Part shown: positions 17,104 to 25,953 of the stretch, piece by piece
How the letters are laid out: every line of letters begins with the position of its first letter
Position numbering within the stretch: the first letter of the stretch is position 1
Source of the DNA: UBA11872 sp965198285
GTDB taxonomy: Bacteria; Chloroflexota; UBA11872
Assembly (NCBI GenBank): GCA_965198285.1
Contig: OZ240251.1
Location: 186,001 to 250,000, forward strand
DNA: 64,000 nucleotides
Direction: 5' to 3'
The notes under the pieces: model-generated
Database searches by the model: none
What the model was told of the DNA's origin: nothing
Seen by the model: the letters and a program-made list of their open reading frames with translations, nothing else
Made by a program: the position numbers and the translations under genes

Positions 17104-18327
17104 TTAGAGGCCTCCGCTCAGCATCACCCGCCGCGTGGCGCGCGGGCGGTAGAGGCGCGAAAGGTGTTGGAACTCCAGCGCGGCGTCGCGTTGCAGTGCC
17201 TCGTAACGGACCACGTCGCCCGCCGGCGCGTCGCGGCGCAGGTGGCGGTACACCTCCACCAACGCGCCCTGCACAACCCAGTCCACGGGCGCGTCGGTCG
17301 TCGCCTCGTCGCTGGCGAGCGGGTCGTAGGCCCGCAGGCCTTCGATCATCAGCGTCTCACCAACGCTGGGCGGCGGGTCCACCTCTAGCCACAACTCCGG
17401 CCCTACGGGCCCTGGGTTGGACGTCGTCCGCCACCAGGTCACCGCGGACATCACGCGCTGCGGGTGGTCCGCCGCTCGCCGCCAGACTTCGACCACTTGC
17501 TGCCGGTGTGTGATCCAGGCCGGCAGCGGAAACCGGCGGCGGTTGGCCGCCAGCAGGATCGCCTGGTCCCAGCGGGTCACCGCGTCCGCTTCCTTACCGC
17601 CCAGCCGGATCTCGATCTCCTCACACCCTTCGGGAATCGCGAACGTGAGGCGCACGCGCCGCCAGGCCAGGCCGCTCGCCGTGACCGCCTCCAGGTCACC
17701 GCCGCTGCTGAGGTTGTGGACCGCCAGCCGCGACGTGAATCCGCCCGGCGCCACCGACGCTTCTAGGGTGTACGGCTGGCCCAGCAGCACAGCCAGGCTG
17801 GTCGATGCCGCATAGCCGCCCACCGCCCTGTTGGTCACCTCCAGACTGGAGGTGCCGCTGGCCGCGTCCGAACCGGCCGCGACTTTGGCCGCGCTGGCGT
17901 TCCAGGTGCGCCAGGCCCGGATGTCCGGGTTGTCCATGCCGCCGTCGGCCAGAGTGGTCAGCGGCGACAGGGTCTGGAACCAGCAGCGCGTGAGGGTCGC
18001 GTTGATGGCCGCATTGATCACGTCGGGCGCAACCAGCCGCGAGAGTTCGTATGACGACGCGGCGTCCAGCGCGTGAGCGAACGCCCGGCTGACGGTGATC
18101 GACCCCTCCGCCGGGTCGTAAGCCGCGACGCGGCGAGTCTCCCCGGCGTTGGGGCCGCCGAACACGTGCACCCAGCTATCGGTCCACAGGTCGGCCGACG
18201 CCGTGGAATCCTGGAGCTGCGCGGCGTCGGCCAGGGTCACGGTGGACTCTCCGTCTGCCGTTCCCGTCAGGAACGGCGCCAACCGCTGGGCGATCCGATG
18301 GCGTAGCGCGCGCCGCGTGACGCTCAC
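17104..18327 (-). CDS. Phage head-tail connector/adaptor-like virion protein
   Basis: 407 residues from GTG 18327. That start overlaps the previous stop as GTGA, so the two genes are coupled; the longer frame to 18366 overlaps the previous gene further. The N-terminal ~140 residues (LRHRIAQRLAPFLTGTADG, then VINAAINATLTRCW) look like a head-completion or adaptor domain. A central beta-sandwich (about 165-270) resembles a carbohydrate-binding module. The C-terminal part contains helices with WVVQGALVEVYRHLR. The assignment rests mainly on position directly after the capsid gene. Confidence 0.6.
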   Translation of the reverse strand: MSVTRRALRHRIAQRLAPFLTGTADGESTVTLADAAQLQDSTASADLWTDSWVHVFGGPNAGETRRVAAYDPAEGSITVSRAFAHALDAASSYELSRLVAPDVINAAINATLTRCWFQTLSPLTTLADGGMDNPDIRAWRTWNASAAKVAAGSDAASGTSSLEVTNRAVGGYAASTSLAVLLGQPYTLEASVAPGGFTSRLAVHNLSSGGDLEAVTASGLAWRRVRLTFAIPEGCEEIEIRLGGKEADAVTRWDQAILLAANRRRFPLPAWITHRQQVVEVWRRAADHPQRVMSAVTWWRTTSNPGPVGPELWLEVDPPPSVGETLMIEGLRAYDPLASDEATTDAPVDWVVQGALVEVYRHLRRDAPAGDVVRYEALQRDAALEFQHLSRLYRPRATRRVMLSGGL

Positions 18328-18578
18328 GTGCTGGTCTCCGTGCCGTGGGTGTCCTGCTGACCCCACGCCGCCCGCTGCGAATCGAGCGCTTCCAGGTCCG
18401 CGGCGCCGCGGACCCGCAGGCGCTCGGCCTGGCGCTCGCGCATGGCCAGCGCCGTGTCGTGCGCTTCCTGGCGGTCGGGCGTGACGACCAGAATCTGGCG
18501 TCCGCCCGCGGCACCCGGGAAGCGGTGGATCAGGCGCCGCGCCGGGCGGCGCCTGATCCAGATGATGGGAGCATGCAT
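18324..18578 (-). CDS. Small phage-operon protein, function unknown
   Basis: 84 residues from ATG 18578, preceded by an AGGAG site; the longer frame to 18698 would run into the capsid gene. The sequence begins MHAPIIWIRRRPARR and continues with a basic, then helical, Arg/Glu/Ala-rich region. It sits between the major capsid and connector genes, where phages often encode head decoration or small assembly factors. No motif allows a firmer call. Confidence 0.55.
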   Translation of the reverse strand: MHAPIIWIRRRPARRLIHRFPGAAGGRQILVVTPDRQEAHDTALAMRERQAERLRVRGAADLEALDSQRAAWGQQDTHGTETST

Positions 18579-18618
18579 GTGCTGCTGTCTCCTGGTTTGG
18601 TGGGTCACCCGCCCGCGC

Positions 18619-19473
18619 TTAGCTGGACGGGGTTGACGCGTCGAAGTACATCTCCACACCCCAGGCGTCCGCGTATTCGCCCAGGCCGTAGTCGGCAACC
18701 ACGTTCAGCTCCCAGGCCCGCAGCGAGGCGTCCCGCTCACGCTCCACGGCCCAGTCCTTGAACATCACCAGCACCAGCGCCTCCTTGGAAAACACCGCGC
18801 CCTTGGCGTCGTCGCTGGCATCCACGGCCAGGTTTCCGGCCTGAAAGATGTCCACCCCGAACGCCCGCGCCACCCAGTGGTTCTCCAGCACCGTCTGGGA
18901 TATGCCGGCCGGTACCGGGTACGAGCCGGTGGGCGAGATGTCCGCCGCCAGGTCGTGCGCCTGGTACGGGTGCAGCACCGCGTGGAACGGCTGCGGCGCC
19001 GGTTCGGCGGCGCCGTGCAGGCGCGAAACAGCCGCCCGCAGGTGACCCATCGTGATGTCCTTGCCGGCCCCGCCCACCGAGGCGCTGAAGCCGTCCAGCA
19101 GCCCCAGCAAGTCCTTGTCCAGCTTGCGGGCGATCGCGTCGCCCAGCACCCGCCCGGCTGCCCGGGCCATGTCTTCCTTGGCCGTCCGCAACGCGCGGTC
19201 GGTCAGCACGATCTGCGCCCCCACCTCGGCGGGCGTGATCGTGACCTTGCTCGTGGTCAGGGTCTGCGGATTGGTCATGTCCACGCCCTCGGTCAGGGCG
19301 CCGGCCGTCACCGCGCCGAACTTGGGAATCTCCAGCCGGTCCCCGGCCCCGCGCGGGACCCGGTAGGTCCGCACCAGGGGCTCCATCACCGTGCGGTGCA
19401 TCTGCGTGCGACGGGCCTCGGCAATCACCGTGTCCACCACGTCGCCGATTGATTCGCTCTTCGTTATCGCCAC
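18619..19473 (-). CDS. Major capsid protein (HK97-fold type)
   Basis: 284 residues from GTG 19473, with a GGAGG site 9 bases upstream; the in-frame extension to 19638 is low-complexity and not supported. The layout is typical of HK97-fold coat proteins: a helical N-arm, an E-loop-like segment (about 35-75, GDRLEIPKFGAVTAGALTEG), the spine helix region TAKEDMARAAGRVLGDAIA, a central domain with HAVLHPYQAHDLAAD, and the P-domain C-terminus with YGLGEYADAWGVEMYFDAS. It is the first gene of the minus-strand virion operon, read from the promoter at 19875-19903 after a long leader. Confidence 0.8.
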   Translation of the reverse strand: MAITKSESIGDVVDTVIAEARRTQMHRTVMEPLVRTYRVPRGAGDRLEIPKFGAVTAGALTEGVDMTNPQTLTTSKVTITPAEVGAQIVLTDRALRTAKEDMARAAGRVLGDAIARKLDKDLLGLLDGFSASVGGAGKDITMGHLRAAVSRLHGAAEPAPQPFHAVLHPYQAHDLAADISPTGSYPVPAGISQTVLENHWVARAFGVDIFQAGNLAVDASDDAKGAVFSKEALVLVMFKDWAVERERDASLRAWELNVVADYGLGEYADAWGVEMYFDASTPSS

Positions 19474-20083
19474 TGCGTGTCCTCCGGAGCGCCTGCCACT
19501 GCGAGGCGCTTGAGCTGTCTTGAACCTTTGAGACGACCCTCGTGGTCGCCCGCTCGGCGAAGCCGCGCTTCGCCGGCGCTTGATCTCGCGGGGCACCCCG
19601 GGTTGGATCCCGGCCGTCAGGGGGCGGCGGAGGCGCACCGACCCGACGTCCCGTCGGGCGATGCCCGTGGTCCGCCGCCCCGTACCCCACGCAAGCGCGC
19701 TGGGGCGGCGATGACGCTGCTGTCTGCCTTCGAACGCCGCTGGCTCCTACGAGACAACGGGTCGCCTCGCGTGGCGGCTGGCGTTCGGGTCAGGCAACTC
19801 GGGCCACCGCGGCCCTGCTTCGGCCGACCGCCGCTCGCTGGCGGAATCGATCAGGCTCGAAGCGCTACACTCATATTGTACACAATACGTTTACGACACG
19901 CAAGCCGCGGCGACCTCCAGATTCAGCACTAGCAGCATCGAATTCCCAAGAACGGGGATCGGCGGGCCGGATTCGGGCTCGCAGGGGCTGGACCAACCCT
20001 TCGCTCACACAACTTTAATCGCAGTACGGCACATCACTCGTGTGAGACACTGTTGTCACATTCGAAGCTCTATTGGCGTGCCG
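19474..20083. other. Intergenic region with the capsid-operon leader and promoter
   Basis: 610 bases between the capsid gene (minus) and the secreted propeller gene (plus). The minus strand carries a well-formed promoter at 19875-19903, leaving an untranslated leader of about 395 bases before the capsid start. The plus-strand open frame 19477-19932 has a low-complexity Arg/Pro/Ala product and is not accepted as a gene. I see no tRNA. Confidence 0.6.
19875..19903 (-). promoter_or_regulatory. Promoter-operator of the capsid operon
   Basis: On the minus strand: -35 TTGCGT (19898-19903), 17-bp spacer, -10 TACAAT (19875-19880). The spacer contains GTAAAC-N5-GTGTAC. It aligns base for base with the terminase and portal promoters (TTGC, then GTAnnC-N5-GnGTA and the -10), differing mainly in the half-site cores. 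The -10 region lies within a 14-bp near-palindrome, 19874-19887 (TATTGT-AC-ACAATA). Confidence 0.65.
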
Positions 20084-21907
20084 ATGCGACGAATCATTAC
20101 GTTGGTAACGCTCGTTCTTGCTATTACGGCGCTGGCTGCAGGCGCAGTCCAGGCGCACCCGCACGACCCGGACGGGGCCGTCGAGAACGGCTGGTTCTAC
20201 AGTCAGGCCGGTCCCGACGACGGCTCCGGCTTTTCGGTGACCGATGCCGACGGGATTCCATTCTGGACCGAGTTTCAAGCCGCTGGTGGCGTTGCGCGCC
20301 TCGGCTACCCCGTGTCGCGCCGCTGGATGGAAGGGCCGCTAACCTACCAGGCCTTCCAGAAGACGGTCTTCCAGTGGCAGCCGCGCTCCGGTCTCTTCCG
20401 CGTCAACATCTACGACCGGCTGAGGGACATCGGCCTCGACGACGAACTGCTCACCGAGCGCAACATCCCCAAGCCGTGGGAGTTCCCGCAGGATGACGAC
20501 CAGTCCTTCAGCTTCGTCCAGAAGAACCACTTGGTCCTGCTGGAGCTGAACGACGCGATCAAGACCGCGTGGTTCAGCAACCCCAACTGGCTCAACGATT
20601 ACGGTCTGCCCGTGGCCTATCACGACTTCGGCCGCCTGCGAGTCCTGCGGGCACAGCGCACCGTCTTCCAGCAGTGGATGTTCCAAACGTCGTTTGCCCG
20701 GCCCGGTCAGGTGGTGCTCACAAACGGGGGCGACCACTTTAAGGACGCCGGCCTCGTCCCGCCGGCCGCTGCGATGCCGCACGAGAGTGACGACGTAGTA
20801 GCCACCGTGACCGCGCCGCCGGAGCCCAGGACGACGCAAGGCACCGCGACCGCGATGGGGCCCGGCCCCACCTCAGCCTCGATTGGCGAGGTCCTCCACC
20901 TGGTGGCGTCGCCGTTCGTCTTCCAGGATAAGACCATCTGGCTCGGCACCTCCACCGGCGGTGTGCTTCGGTCCACCAACGCGGGTGCTGGTTTCACGCA
21001 GGTCATCAGCGGGTTACCCAACCTCACGATTAACGCCATCCTGCCCTCGCCGGACCTGTCCAACGACGGCCTGGTATTGGTCGCCACAAACGCTGGCGTG
21101 GCACGCTCCACGAACCGCGGTGAGACGTGGTCGACGGTCTCAGGCCTGCCCGGCGGTCGAATCGGAGGGTTGGCGGCTTCGTCGGCCTTCGCGACTGACT
21201 CCGCGTTCTTTGCCGTTGCTGACGCGGGCGGCTTGTTCGAATCCACGGACGGCGGCGCGAATTGGTCCGCCGTGCCTGTTCACCATTCGAACGGCTTGGG
21301 GCCCGGGTACTACCGCGGCTTGGCCACGGTTGATGGCCGCGGCGGCAAGAGCCATGTCTTTGCCTGGACATCGACCGATCTGTTCGGCAGCAGCAACAAT
21401 GGCCGAGGCTTCCGATCGCAGCTTGGCCTCAAAGCCTTGCCAGGTGATCTCGATATTTCGGCCGTCGCCGTCCACCCCGAGTTTCGCAGCAACGAGATCA
21501 TCTGGATCGGTTCCATCCAGCACGGCCTCTACCGCTCGACCAATGGCGGCGAGAACTTCGGCAAGGTGCTCGAGAATCCCAAGGACGAGCTGGGCCGCAT
21601 CAATGTGATCGCCTTCTCGCCCAATATCAGCCGCGATGGCACGGTCGCGATCGGAACCACAAAGATGGGGCTCTTCTTCAGCAAGAAGGGGGCTCGGCTC
21701 GGCAACGTCACCGACCCAGGTGGCAGATCGAACTGGAGCCACCAGAGCGTCAACCTCGACATCACGAATGTTCGTGGTATCGCCTTCAGCAACGGTTACC
21801 GGGAAGACCGGTCGATCTTTGCCGGTGGCGAAACGAAGGTCGCGTTCTCGCACTCAGGCGCAATCGACTGGTACACCTACCCCAACCCGGTGGGGCCCAC
21901 CGGCTAG
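20084..21907 (+). CDS. Secreted beta-propeller protein with N-terminal LGFP-like domain
   Basis: 607 residues from ATG 20084, the start that gives a clean signal peptide (MRRIITLVTLVLAITALAAG, then AVQAHPH). Residues ~30-230 contain repeats of the type found in many Chloroflexota surface proteins (LGYPVSRRW, TYQAFQKTVFQW, VNIYDRLRDIGLDDEL). Residues ~270-600 form Asp-box/BNR-like blades (LRSTNAGAGF, ARSTNRGETW, FESTDGGANW, YRSTNGGENF). No catalytic residues are assigned; a role in surface binding or scaffolding is possible. A hairpin terminator follows at 21933-21961. Confidence 0.75.
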   Translation: MRRIITLVTLVLAITALAAGAVQAHPHDPDGAVENGWFYSQAGPDDGSGFSVTDADGIPFWTEFQAAGGVARLGYPVSRRWMEGPLTYQAFQKTVFQWQPRSGLFRVNIYDRLRDIGLDDELLTERNIPKPWEFPQDDDQSFSFVQKNHLVLLELNDAIKTAWFSNPNWLNDYGLPVAYHDFGRLRVLRAQRTVFQQWMFQTSFARPGQVVLTNGGDHFKDAGLVPPAAAMPHESDDVVATVTAPPEPRTTQGTATAMGPGPTSASIGEVLHLVASPFVFQDKTIWLGTSTGGVLRSTNAGAGFTQVISGLPNLTINAILPSPDLSNDGLVLVATNAGVARSTNRGETWSTVSGLPGGRIGGLAASSAFATDSAFFAVADAGGLFESTDGGANWSAVPVHHSNGLGPGYYRGLATVDGRGGKSHVFAWTSTDLFGSSNNGRGFRSQLGLKALPGDLDISAVAVHPEFRSNEIIWIGSIQHGLYRSTNGGENFGKVLENPKDELGRINVIAFSPNISRDGTVAIGTTKMGLFFSKKGARLGNVTDPGGRSNWSHQSVNLDITNVRGIAFSNGYREDRSIFAGGETKVAFSHSGAIDWYTYPNPVGPTG

Positions 21908-21932
21908 CGCGCGCGCTAGGCATCCCTGCTTT

Positions 21933-21961
21933 GGGGGGCGACGGGACATCCGTCGCCCCCC
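21933..21961 (+). terminator. Hairpin terminator after the secreted propeller gene
   Basis: Perfect 12-bp GC-rich stem, arms 21933-21944 and 21950-21961, loop GACAT. It starts 26 bases after the stop codon. No long T-run follows. Confidence 0.65.
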
Positions 21962-22077
21962 GCGCGCTTAACAGCGTTCACCAAGACTTGGCTCGTAGCT
22001 CACACGCACCTTCGGCTAGGCTCACACCCGCGTCCTAGCCCGCTCTCACGCCGCGCCAACGTTGGACCGGAGACCCC

Positions 22078-23538
22078 GTGGAACCCAGGAACCTTCTGGT
22101 TCTGATGTCGGACGAACACAACCCGCGCATGCTGGGATCCGCCGGCCATCCGCTGGTGCACACACCCAACCTTGACGCCTTGGCCGCGGCCGGGACCTCA
22201 TTCACCTCCGCCTACTGCAACTCTCCGATCTGCGTACCCTCGCGGGCCAGCTTCGCCACTGGGCGTTTCGTGCATCAGATCCGCGCCTGGGATAACGCCG
22301 CGCCCTACACCGGCAGCGCCGCGGCCAGCTGGGGGCACCGGCTTGTCCAGCAAGGCCGTGCGGTCACCACCATTGGCAAGCTCCACCACCGAAACACCAC
22401 CGACGACATCGGCTTTCCCGACCAGCGCATCCCCATGCACGTCATGCACGGCGTTGGCGACGTCTACGGGTGCATCCGCTCCAACATACCGGTGACTCGC
22501 CGCCAGCTCGGGCACGTGGACGAGGCCGGCGACACCGACTCCGAGTACATCCGCTACGACTCGGCAATTGGCGCCGAAGCCGTTCGCTGGCTCCACACCG
22601 AGGCGCCAGCGCACGACATGCCCTGGTGCCTCTTCGTCTCCTTCACCCTGCCCCACTTTCCATTCGCCGCGCCGGAGCGTCACCAGCGCCGCTATCGGCT
22701 GGACGACATCGATATGCCCATCGCCTGGTCGCCCGACCAGTGGCCGATGCACCCGCCGCTGGCCGCCTTCCGCAACGCCCGGGTCCAGACGGCCAAGGAC
22801 GTTCGCTCCGAAGACGCCATCCGCCAGGCACGTCTCGTCTACTACGCCATGTGCTCGTTCGTCGACGAGCTGATCGGGGACGTGCTCGGCGCACTCGGCG
22901 ACGCCGGCCTGTCCGACGACACGCGCATCGCCTACACCAGCGACCACGGCGAAACCCTCGGCGACTACGGCCTCTGGGGCAAGAGCGTCATGTACGACAG
23001 CGCCGCCGGAGTCCCCCTCATCCTGGCCGGACCCGACGTACCCGCTGGCCGGTCCGTCGACTGCCCGGTGTCTCTTGTCGACCTGGCCCCCACCATCCTG
23101 GCCGGCACCGGCGTCGAGCCGACGGCGGCGGACGCGGACCTTCCCGGCGCCGACCTCTGGTCCATCGCCGGCGGCGACGAACCGGCCGACCGCACCGTCT
23201 TCAGCGAGTACCACGCCACCGGATCGACATCCGCCACCTACCTGCTGCGCAACCGCCGTTGGAAGTACGTCCACTGGGCCGGCCATGACCCGCAACTCTT
23301 CGACATGCAGGCCGACCCGCACGAACTGACGAATTTGGCGGCGTTGCCATCCCACCAGGATTGCGTCGCCGACTTCCGCCGCCGCCTGGCGGCCATCTGC
23401 GACCCCGACGCTACCGACGCCGCCGCCAAGGCCGACCAGCGGCGCTGCATCGAAGCCAACGGCGGCGAGGCCGCCGTCCTTGCCGCCGGCCAGCAAATAA
23501 ACTTCACCCGCGCGCCAGCACAGTTCCGCGACGCGTAG
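22078..23538 (+). CDS. Type I sulfatase (choline-sulfatase/arylsulfatase-like)
   Basis: 486 residues from GTG 22078. Hydrolyses sulfate esters using a formylglycine made from Cys52 in the signature CVPSRASFATGR, which is of the Cys type and so depends on a formylglycine-generating enzyme; such an enzyme is encoded at 43308-44282. Metal ligands are visible in LMSDEHN (Asp12) and YTSDHGETLGDYG. No signal peptide is present, so a cytosolic location is likely. The substrate is unknown. It is monocistronic by spacing. Confidence 0.92.
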   Translation: MEPRNLLVLMSDEHNPRMLGSAGHPLVHTPNLDALAAAGTSFTSAYCNSPICVPSRASFATGRFVHQIRAWDNAAPYTGSAAASWGHRLVQQGRAVTTIGKLHHRNTTDDIGFPDQRIPMHVMHGVGDVYGCIRSNIPVTRRQLGHVDEAGDTDSEYIRYDSAIGAEAVRWLHTEAPAHDMPWCLFVSFTLPHFPFAAPERHQRRYRLDDIDMPIAWSPDQWPMHPPLAAFRNARVQTAKDVRSEDAIRQARLVYYAMCSFVDELIGDVLGALGDAGLSDDTRIAYTSDHGETLGDYGLWGKSVMYDSAAGVPLILAGPDVPAGRSVDCPVSLVDLAPTILAGTGVEPTAADADLPGADLWSIAGGDEPADRTVFSEYHATGSTSATYLLRNRRWKYVHWAGHDPQLFDMQADPHELTNLAALPSHQDCVADFRRRLAAICDPDATDAAAKADQRRCIEANGGEAAVLAAGQQINFTRAPAQFRDA

Positions 23539-23648
23539 ACGCGATTCGCCCTCGGTCGCTGCCCCGGAAGGCTCGAATCTCGGCGGTGCTACGCTCCCGC
23601 TCGAATGAGAGCGGACGACACGTCCCCGGTAGACAAGCGAGCAGTGAG

Positions 23649-24080
23649 ATGGATCAGGTACGTCGAGTTGTAGCGATCGCCCTCGTCGTCCTGGCAATCG
23701 CAGTTGGATTGAACCTCATGCTTACCCCCGTCTACCACGACGGCGGGGACACCTATCCCATCTGGCGGGTGATGAACTGGTTCATGGCCGTGGCCGTGGT
23801 CGTCTCCCTTCTCATCAGCTACCACCGCGTCCGCAGCCTCACCGGCGGCCCCAACGACACCGTCACCCGCGAGTACCTGGGAGCCACCACGCTATTTCTC
23901 GGAGCCGTCGGCCTGATCATCATCTTTTTTTGGAACTGGCTATGGACGCTGTTCCCTGAAAGCGAAGTGGGACTGGCCGCCCAATCCCACCTCAACCACT
24001 TTCCCTGGATGGACGTGCTCTTCACCTGGGTCGCCGGCAGCGCCGGCCTGTACCTCTGGCGCGCCGTCGGCAAAAAATGA
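23649..24080 (+). CDS. Small integral membrane protein, function unknown
   Basis: 143 residues from ATG 23649; the longer open frame from 23361 overlaps the sulfatase gene antiphase and is rejected. Four hydrophobic helices are visible: about 8-27, 40-57, 76-96 and 118-135. An acidic, His-containing loop (FPESEVGLAAQSHLNHFPW) lies between helices three and four. I do not recognise a family. It precedes a PH-domain membrane protein gene by 52 bases on the same strand, so the two may be cotranscribed. Confidence 0.65.
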   Translation: MDQVRRVVAIALVVLAIAVGLNLMLTPVYHDGGDTYPIWRVMNWFMAVAVVVSLLISYHRVRSLTGGPNDTVTREYLGATTLFLGAVGLIIIFFWNWLWTLFPESEVGLAAQSHLNHFPWMDVLFTWVAGSAGLYLWRAVGKK

Positions 24081-24132
24081 GCCGCGACTAGCGCCTGCCC
24101 AACTCGCATCCAACGGCCCGTAAACCGGGCGC

Positions 24133-24702
24133 ATGGAGGATCCCAGCGTGCAGTCTGACCAGCCTGGCGTAACCGGGAAGACCCTGCTTGACGCCCAATT
24201 CGACCGCAGCGTCATCGCCTATTGGCGGGTCCTCGTCTCACTCATCATGTTTGTCACCATCGTTGGCATCCCCTTCATCCCCATCTGGCTCATCTACAGC
24301 CTCTGGTTCGGCCCGAAATACTTCGACGGCCTGTCCGCCCGCCTGACCACCCAGGCCCTGGAACTCCGCAAGGGCGTCTTCACCCGCAGCGAGTCCACCA
24401 TCCCGCTCAACCGCATCACCGACCTGCGCCTCCACCAGGGGCCGCTCATGCGTCGTTTCGGCCTGCACGGACTCAAGGCCGAAACCGCCGGCCAGTCGGG
24501 TCTGAACGCCAGCAGCGAGGGCAACCTGCTTGGCGTTGTGGACGCCGCTGCCTTCCGCAACTCGATCCTCCGGCAGCGCCTGGTCGCCCTGGGCGCCGAG
24601 CCGGCCGAAGACGCACCCAGGACGGCTGCTACCGCGAGCGACGCCACCGAACTCCTCACCGAAATCCGCGACATCCTCGCCCGCATCGAAGCCAAGCAAT
24701 AG
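24133..24702 (+). CDS. bPH2 (DUF304/YdbT-like) PH-domain membrane protein
   Basis: 189 residues. A hydrophobic hairpin (about 31-59) is followed by a bacterial PH domain (about 63-155): LTTQALELRKGVF, ESTIPLNRITDLRLHQGPL, and FGLHGLKAETAG. The C-terminal ~30 residues form an Ala/Glu-rich helix that may mediate oligomerisation. The family is membrane associated and of poorly known function. The start is ATG 24133 or GTG 24148. Confidence 0.8.
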   Translation: MEDPSVQSDQPGVTGKTLLDAQFDRSVIAYWRVLVSLIMFVTIVGIPFIPIWLIYSLWFGPKYFDGLSARLTTQALELRKGVFTRSESTIPLNRITDLRLHQGPLMRRFGLHGLKAETAGQSGLNASSEGNLLGVVDAAAFRNSILRQRLVALGAEPAEDAPRTAATASDATELLTEIRDILARIEAKQ

Positions 24703-24753
24703 TCCGGGCCGGTCCGGGCCAAAGGGGCTAACGTCCCTATGGCTGATCGGGAC

Positions 24754-25146
24754 TTATCCCCCGATTTGCGCCAATCGACGCGTCATCCACTCCACATAGC
24801 GCTTGCGCGACATACCCCGCCGATCCGCCTCGGACTTGATGATGTCGGCAACGGCGGCGTCCAGCGTCAGATTCAAGCGCACGCTGCGCCGCGCGGGTGC
24901 GGCGCGGACCAGGAGAATGGACGACAGCGCACTGCCGGCGGGCACGTCCACGTCCTCCAGCGCGCTCGGAGGGCTCAGCGCGATGCCATCCCGCTCAGCC
25001 TCCAAAGCCGCATCCTGAAGCACCGCTTCCGCATTCAGCATCGCCTCTTCAAGCGTGGCGCCCATGGCGACGATCCCCGGGAGATCGGGGAAAGCCACGC
25101 CGTACGCGCCCTTGGCCCCGTCGATGAGCGCCGGATATCTGGCCAC
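24754..25146 (-). CDS. hicB: HicB-family antitoxin
   Basis: 130 residues from GTG 25146. The N-terminal HicB domain (about 1-60) has YPALIDGAKGAYGVAFPDLPG and ATLEEAMLNAEAVL. The C-terminal part (about 85-130) holds a DNA-binding ribbon-helix-helix-like segment (RLNLTLDAAVADIIKSEADR). HicB normally neutralises the HicA ribonuclease and represses the operon. The upstream hicA appears decayed (see 25153-25233), leaving HicB as an orphan that may act as a regulator. Confidence 0.85.
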   Translation of the reverse strand: MARYPALIDGAKGAYGVAFPDLPGIVAMGATLEEAMLNAEAVLQDAALEAERDGIALSPPSALEDVDVPAGSALSSILLVRAAPARRSVRLNLTLDAAVADIIKSEADRRGMSRKRYVEWMTRRLAQIGG

Positions 25147-25152
25147 GGTCGC

Positions 25153-25233
25153 CTACGCCTCCCAGCCGGCCTTTTTGGCAATGGAACGCGCGACCCCACG
25201 CGTGACCGTCCAGTGTGTCGACTCTCTGCGAGC
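25153..25233 (-). pseudogene. hicA: Remnant of hicA toxin gene (C-terminal part only)
   Basis: Six bases upstream of hicB on the same strand, the frame ending at 25153 reads VTRGVARSIAKKAGW before its stop, which matches the usual HicA C-terminus (xRGTLRSILKQAG). The preceding sequence lacks the HicA N-terminal helix, the catalytic GSH motif and the HP motif, and overlaps the start region of the divergent acetyltransferase gene. I take this as a 5'-truncated toxin gene. Confidence 0.4.
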
Positions 25234-25281
25234 AGCGTAAGGTACGGGACCGGAGCGGCTTGAGCCGGACAACAAGAACTC

Positions 25282-25803
25282 ATGTCGGCCACGGACCAGC
25301 AACCAGCACCTGACGCACCTGTAACCCTCAGGGAAATCACGCCAGAGACGGTGCAATACGTCATCGCCTTGAAGGTGCGCCCGGAGCAGGCGAGCTACAT
25401 AGCCCCGAACTCGGTTTCGATCGCGGAGGCACGCCAACACCAGGAAGCGTGGATTAGAGCGATCTGCGCGGACGAGCTTCCAGTCGGGCTCGTTATGCTT
25501 CATGATGAGAACCTGCGGGACGACCCGGAAGTTGAGGATTTCTACGCGCTCTGGCGCTTCATGATCGACGCCGAGCACCAGGGAAAAGGCTACGGGGCTC
25601 GGGCAATGGCACTAATCGTCGAACACGTCGCGGCCAATCCCAGAGCGACTGAACTCTTCACAAGCTACGTTTCCGGCGAGCACAGCCCAGAGGGCTTCTA
25701 CCTGAACGTCGGCTTCGAACACACGGGCAGGCAGGTCCACGGCGAAACGGAGATGCGGCTAGAGTTGAGGCCCTGCGGACCCAAGCCTCGGGAGCTGCTA
25801 TGA
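25282..25803 (+). CDS. GNAT-family N-acetyltransferase (SpeG/diamine-type)
   Basis: 173 residues. The acetyl-CoA-binding loop is HQGKGYGARAM near residue 98, preceded by the beta4 strand YALWRFMIDA and followed by the C-terminal GFYLNVGFEHTG, as in spermidine/diamine acetyltransferases. Cytosolic; substrate not determined. It is divergent from the hicAB remnant. Confidence 0.85.
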   Translation: MSATDQQPAPDAPVTLREITPETVQYVIALKVRPEQASYIAPNSVSIAEARQHQEAWIRAICADELPVGLVMLHDENLRDDPEVEDFYALWRFMIDAEHQGKGYGARAMALIVEHVAANPRATELFTSYVSGEHSPEGFYLNVGFEHTGRQVHGETEMRLELRPCGPKPRELL

Positions 25804-25953
25804 CACACCGGACTACGAGTCGAACGTCATACGCGGCGGCGGCGTGCGAAGAAGCGGCCACACGTCCTTACGAGGTCTATCACCGGCTTGATCTTGGGCC
25901 TGGAGGGTACGCCGTGGCCCCGGCCAGGGGCGCGAAAGCCGTGCTCGCCCGGG

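Noticed and set aside
23560..23600. tRNA T-arm-like sequence (GGCTCGAATCTC)
   Set aside because: No matching acceptor, D or anticodon arms can be formed around it.
22198..23697. Minus-strand 499-residue frame
   Set aside because: Fully antisense to the sulfatase gene, which has clear active-site motifs.
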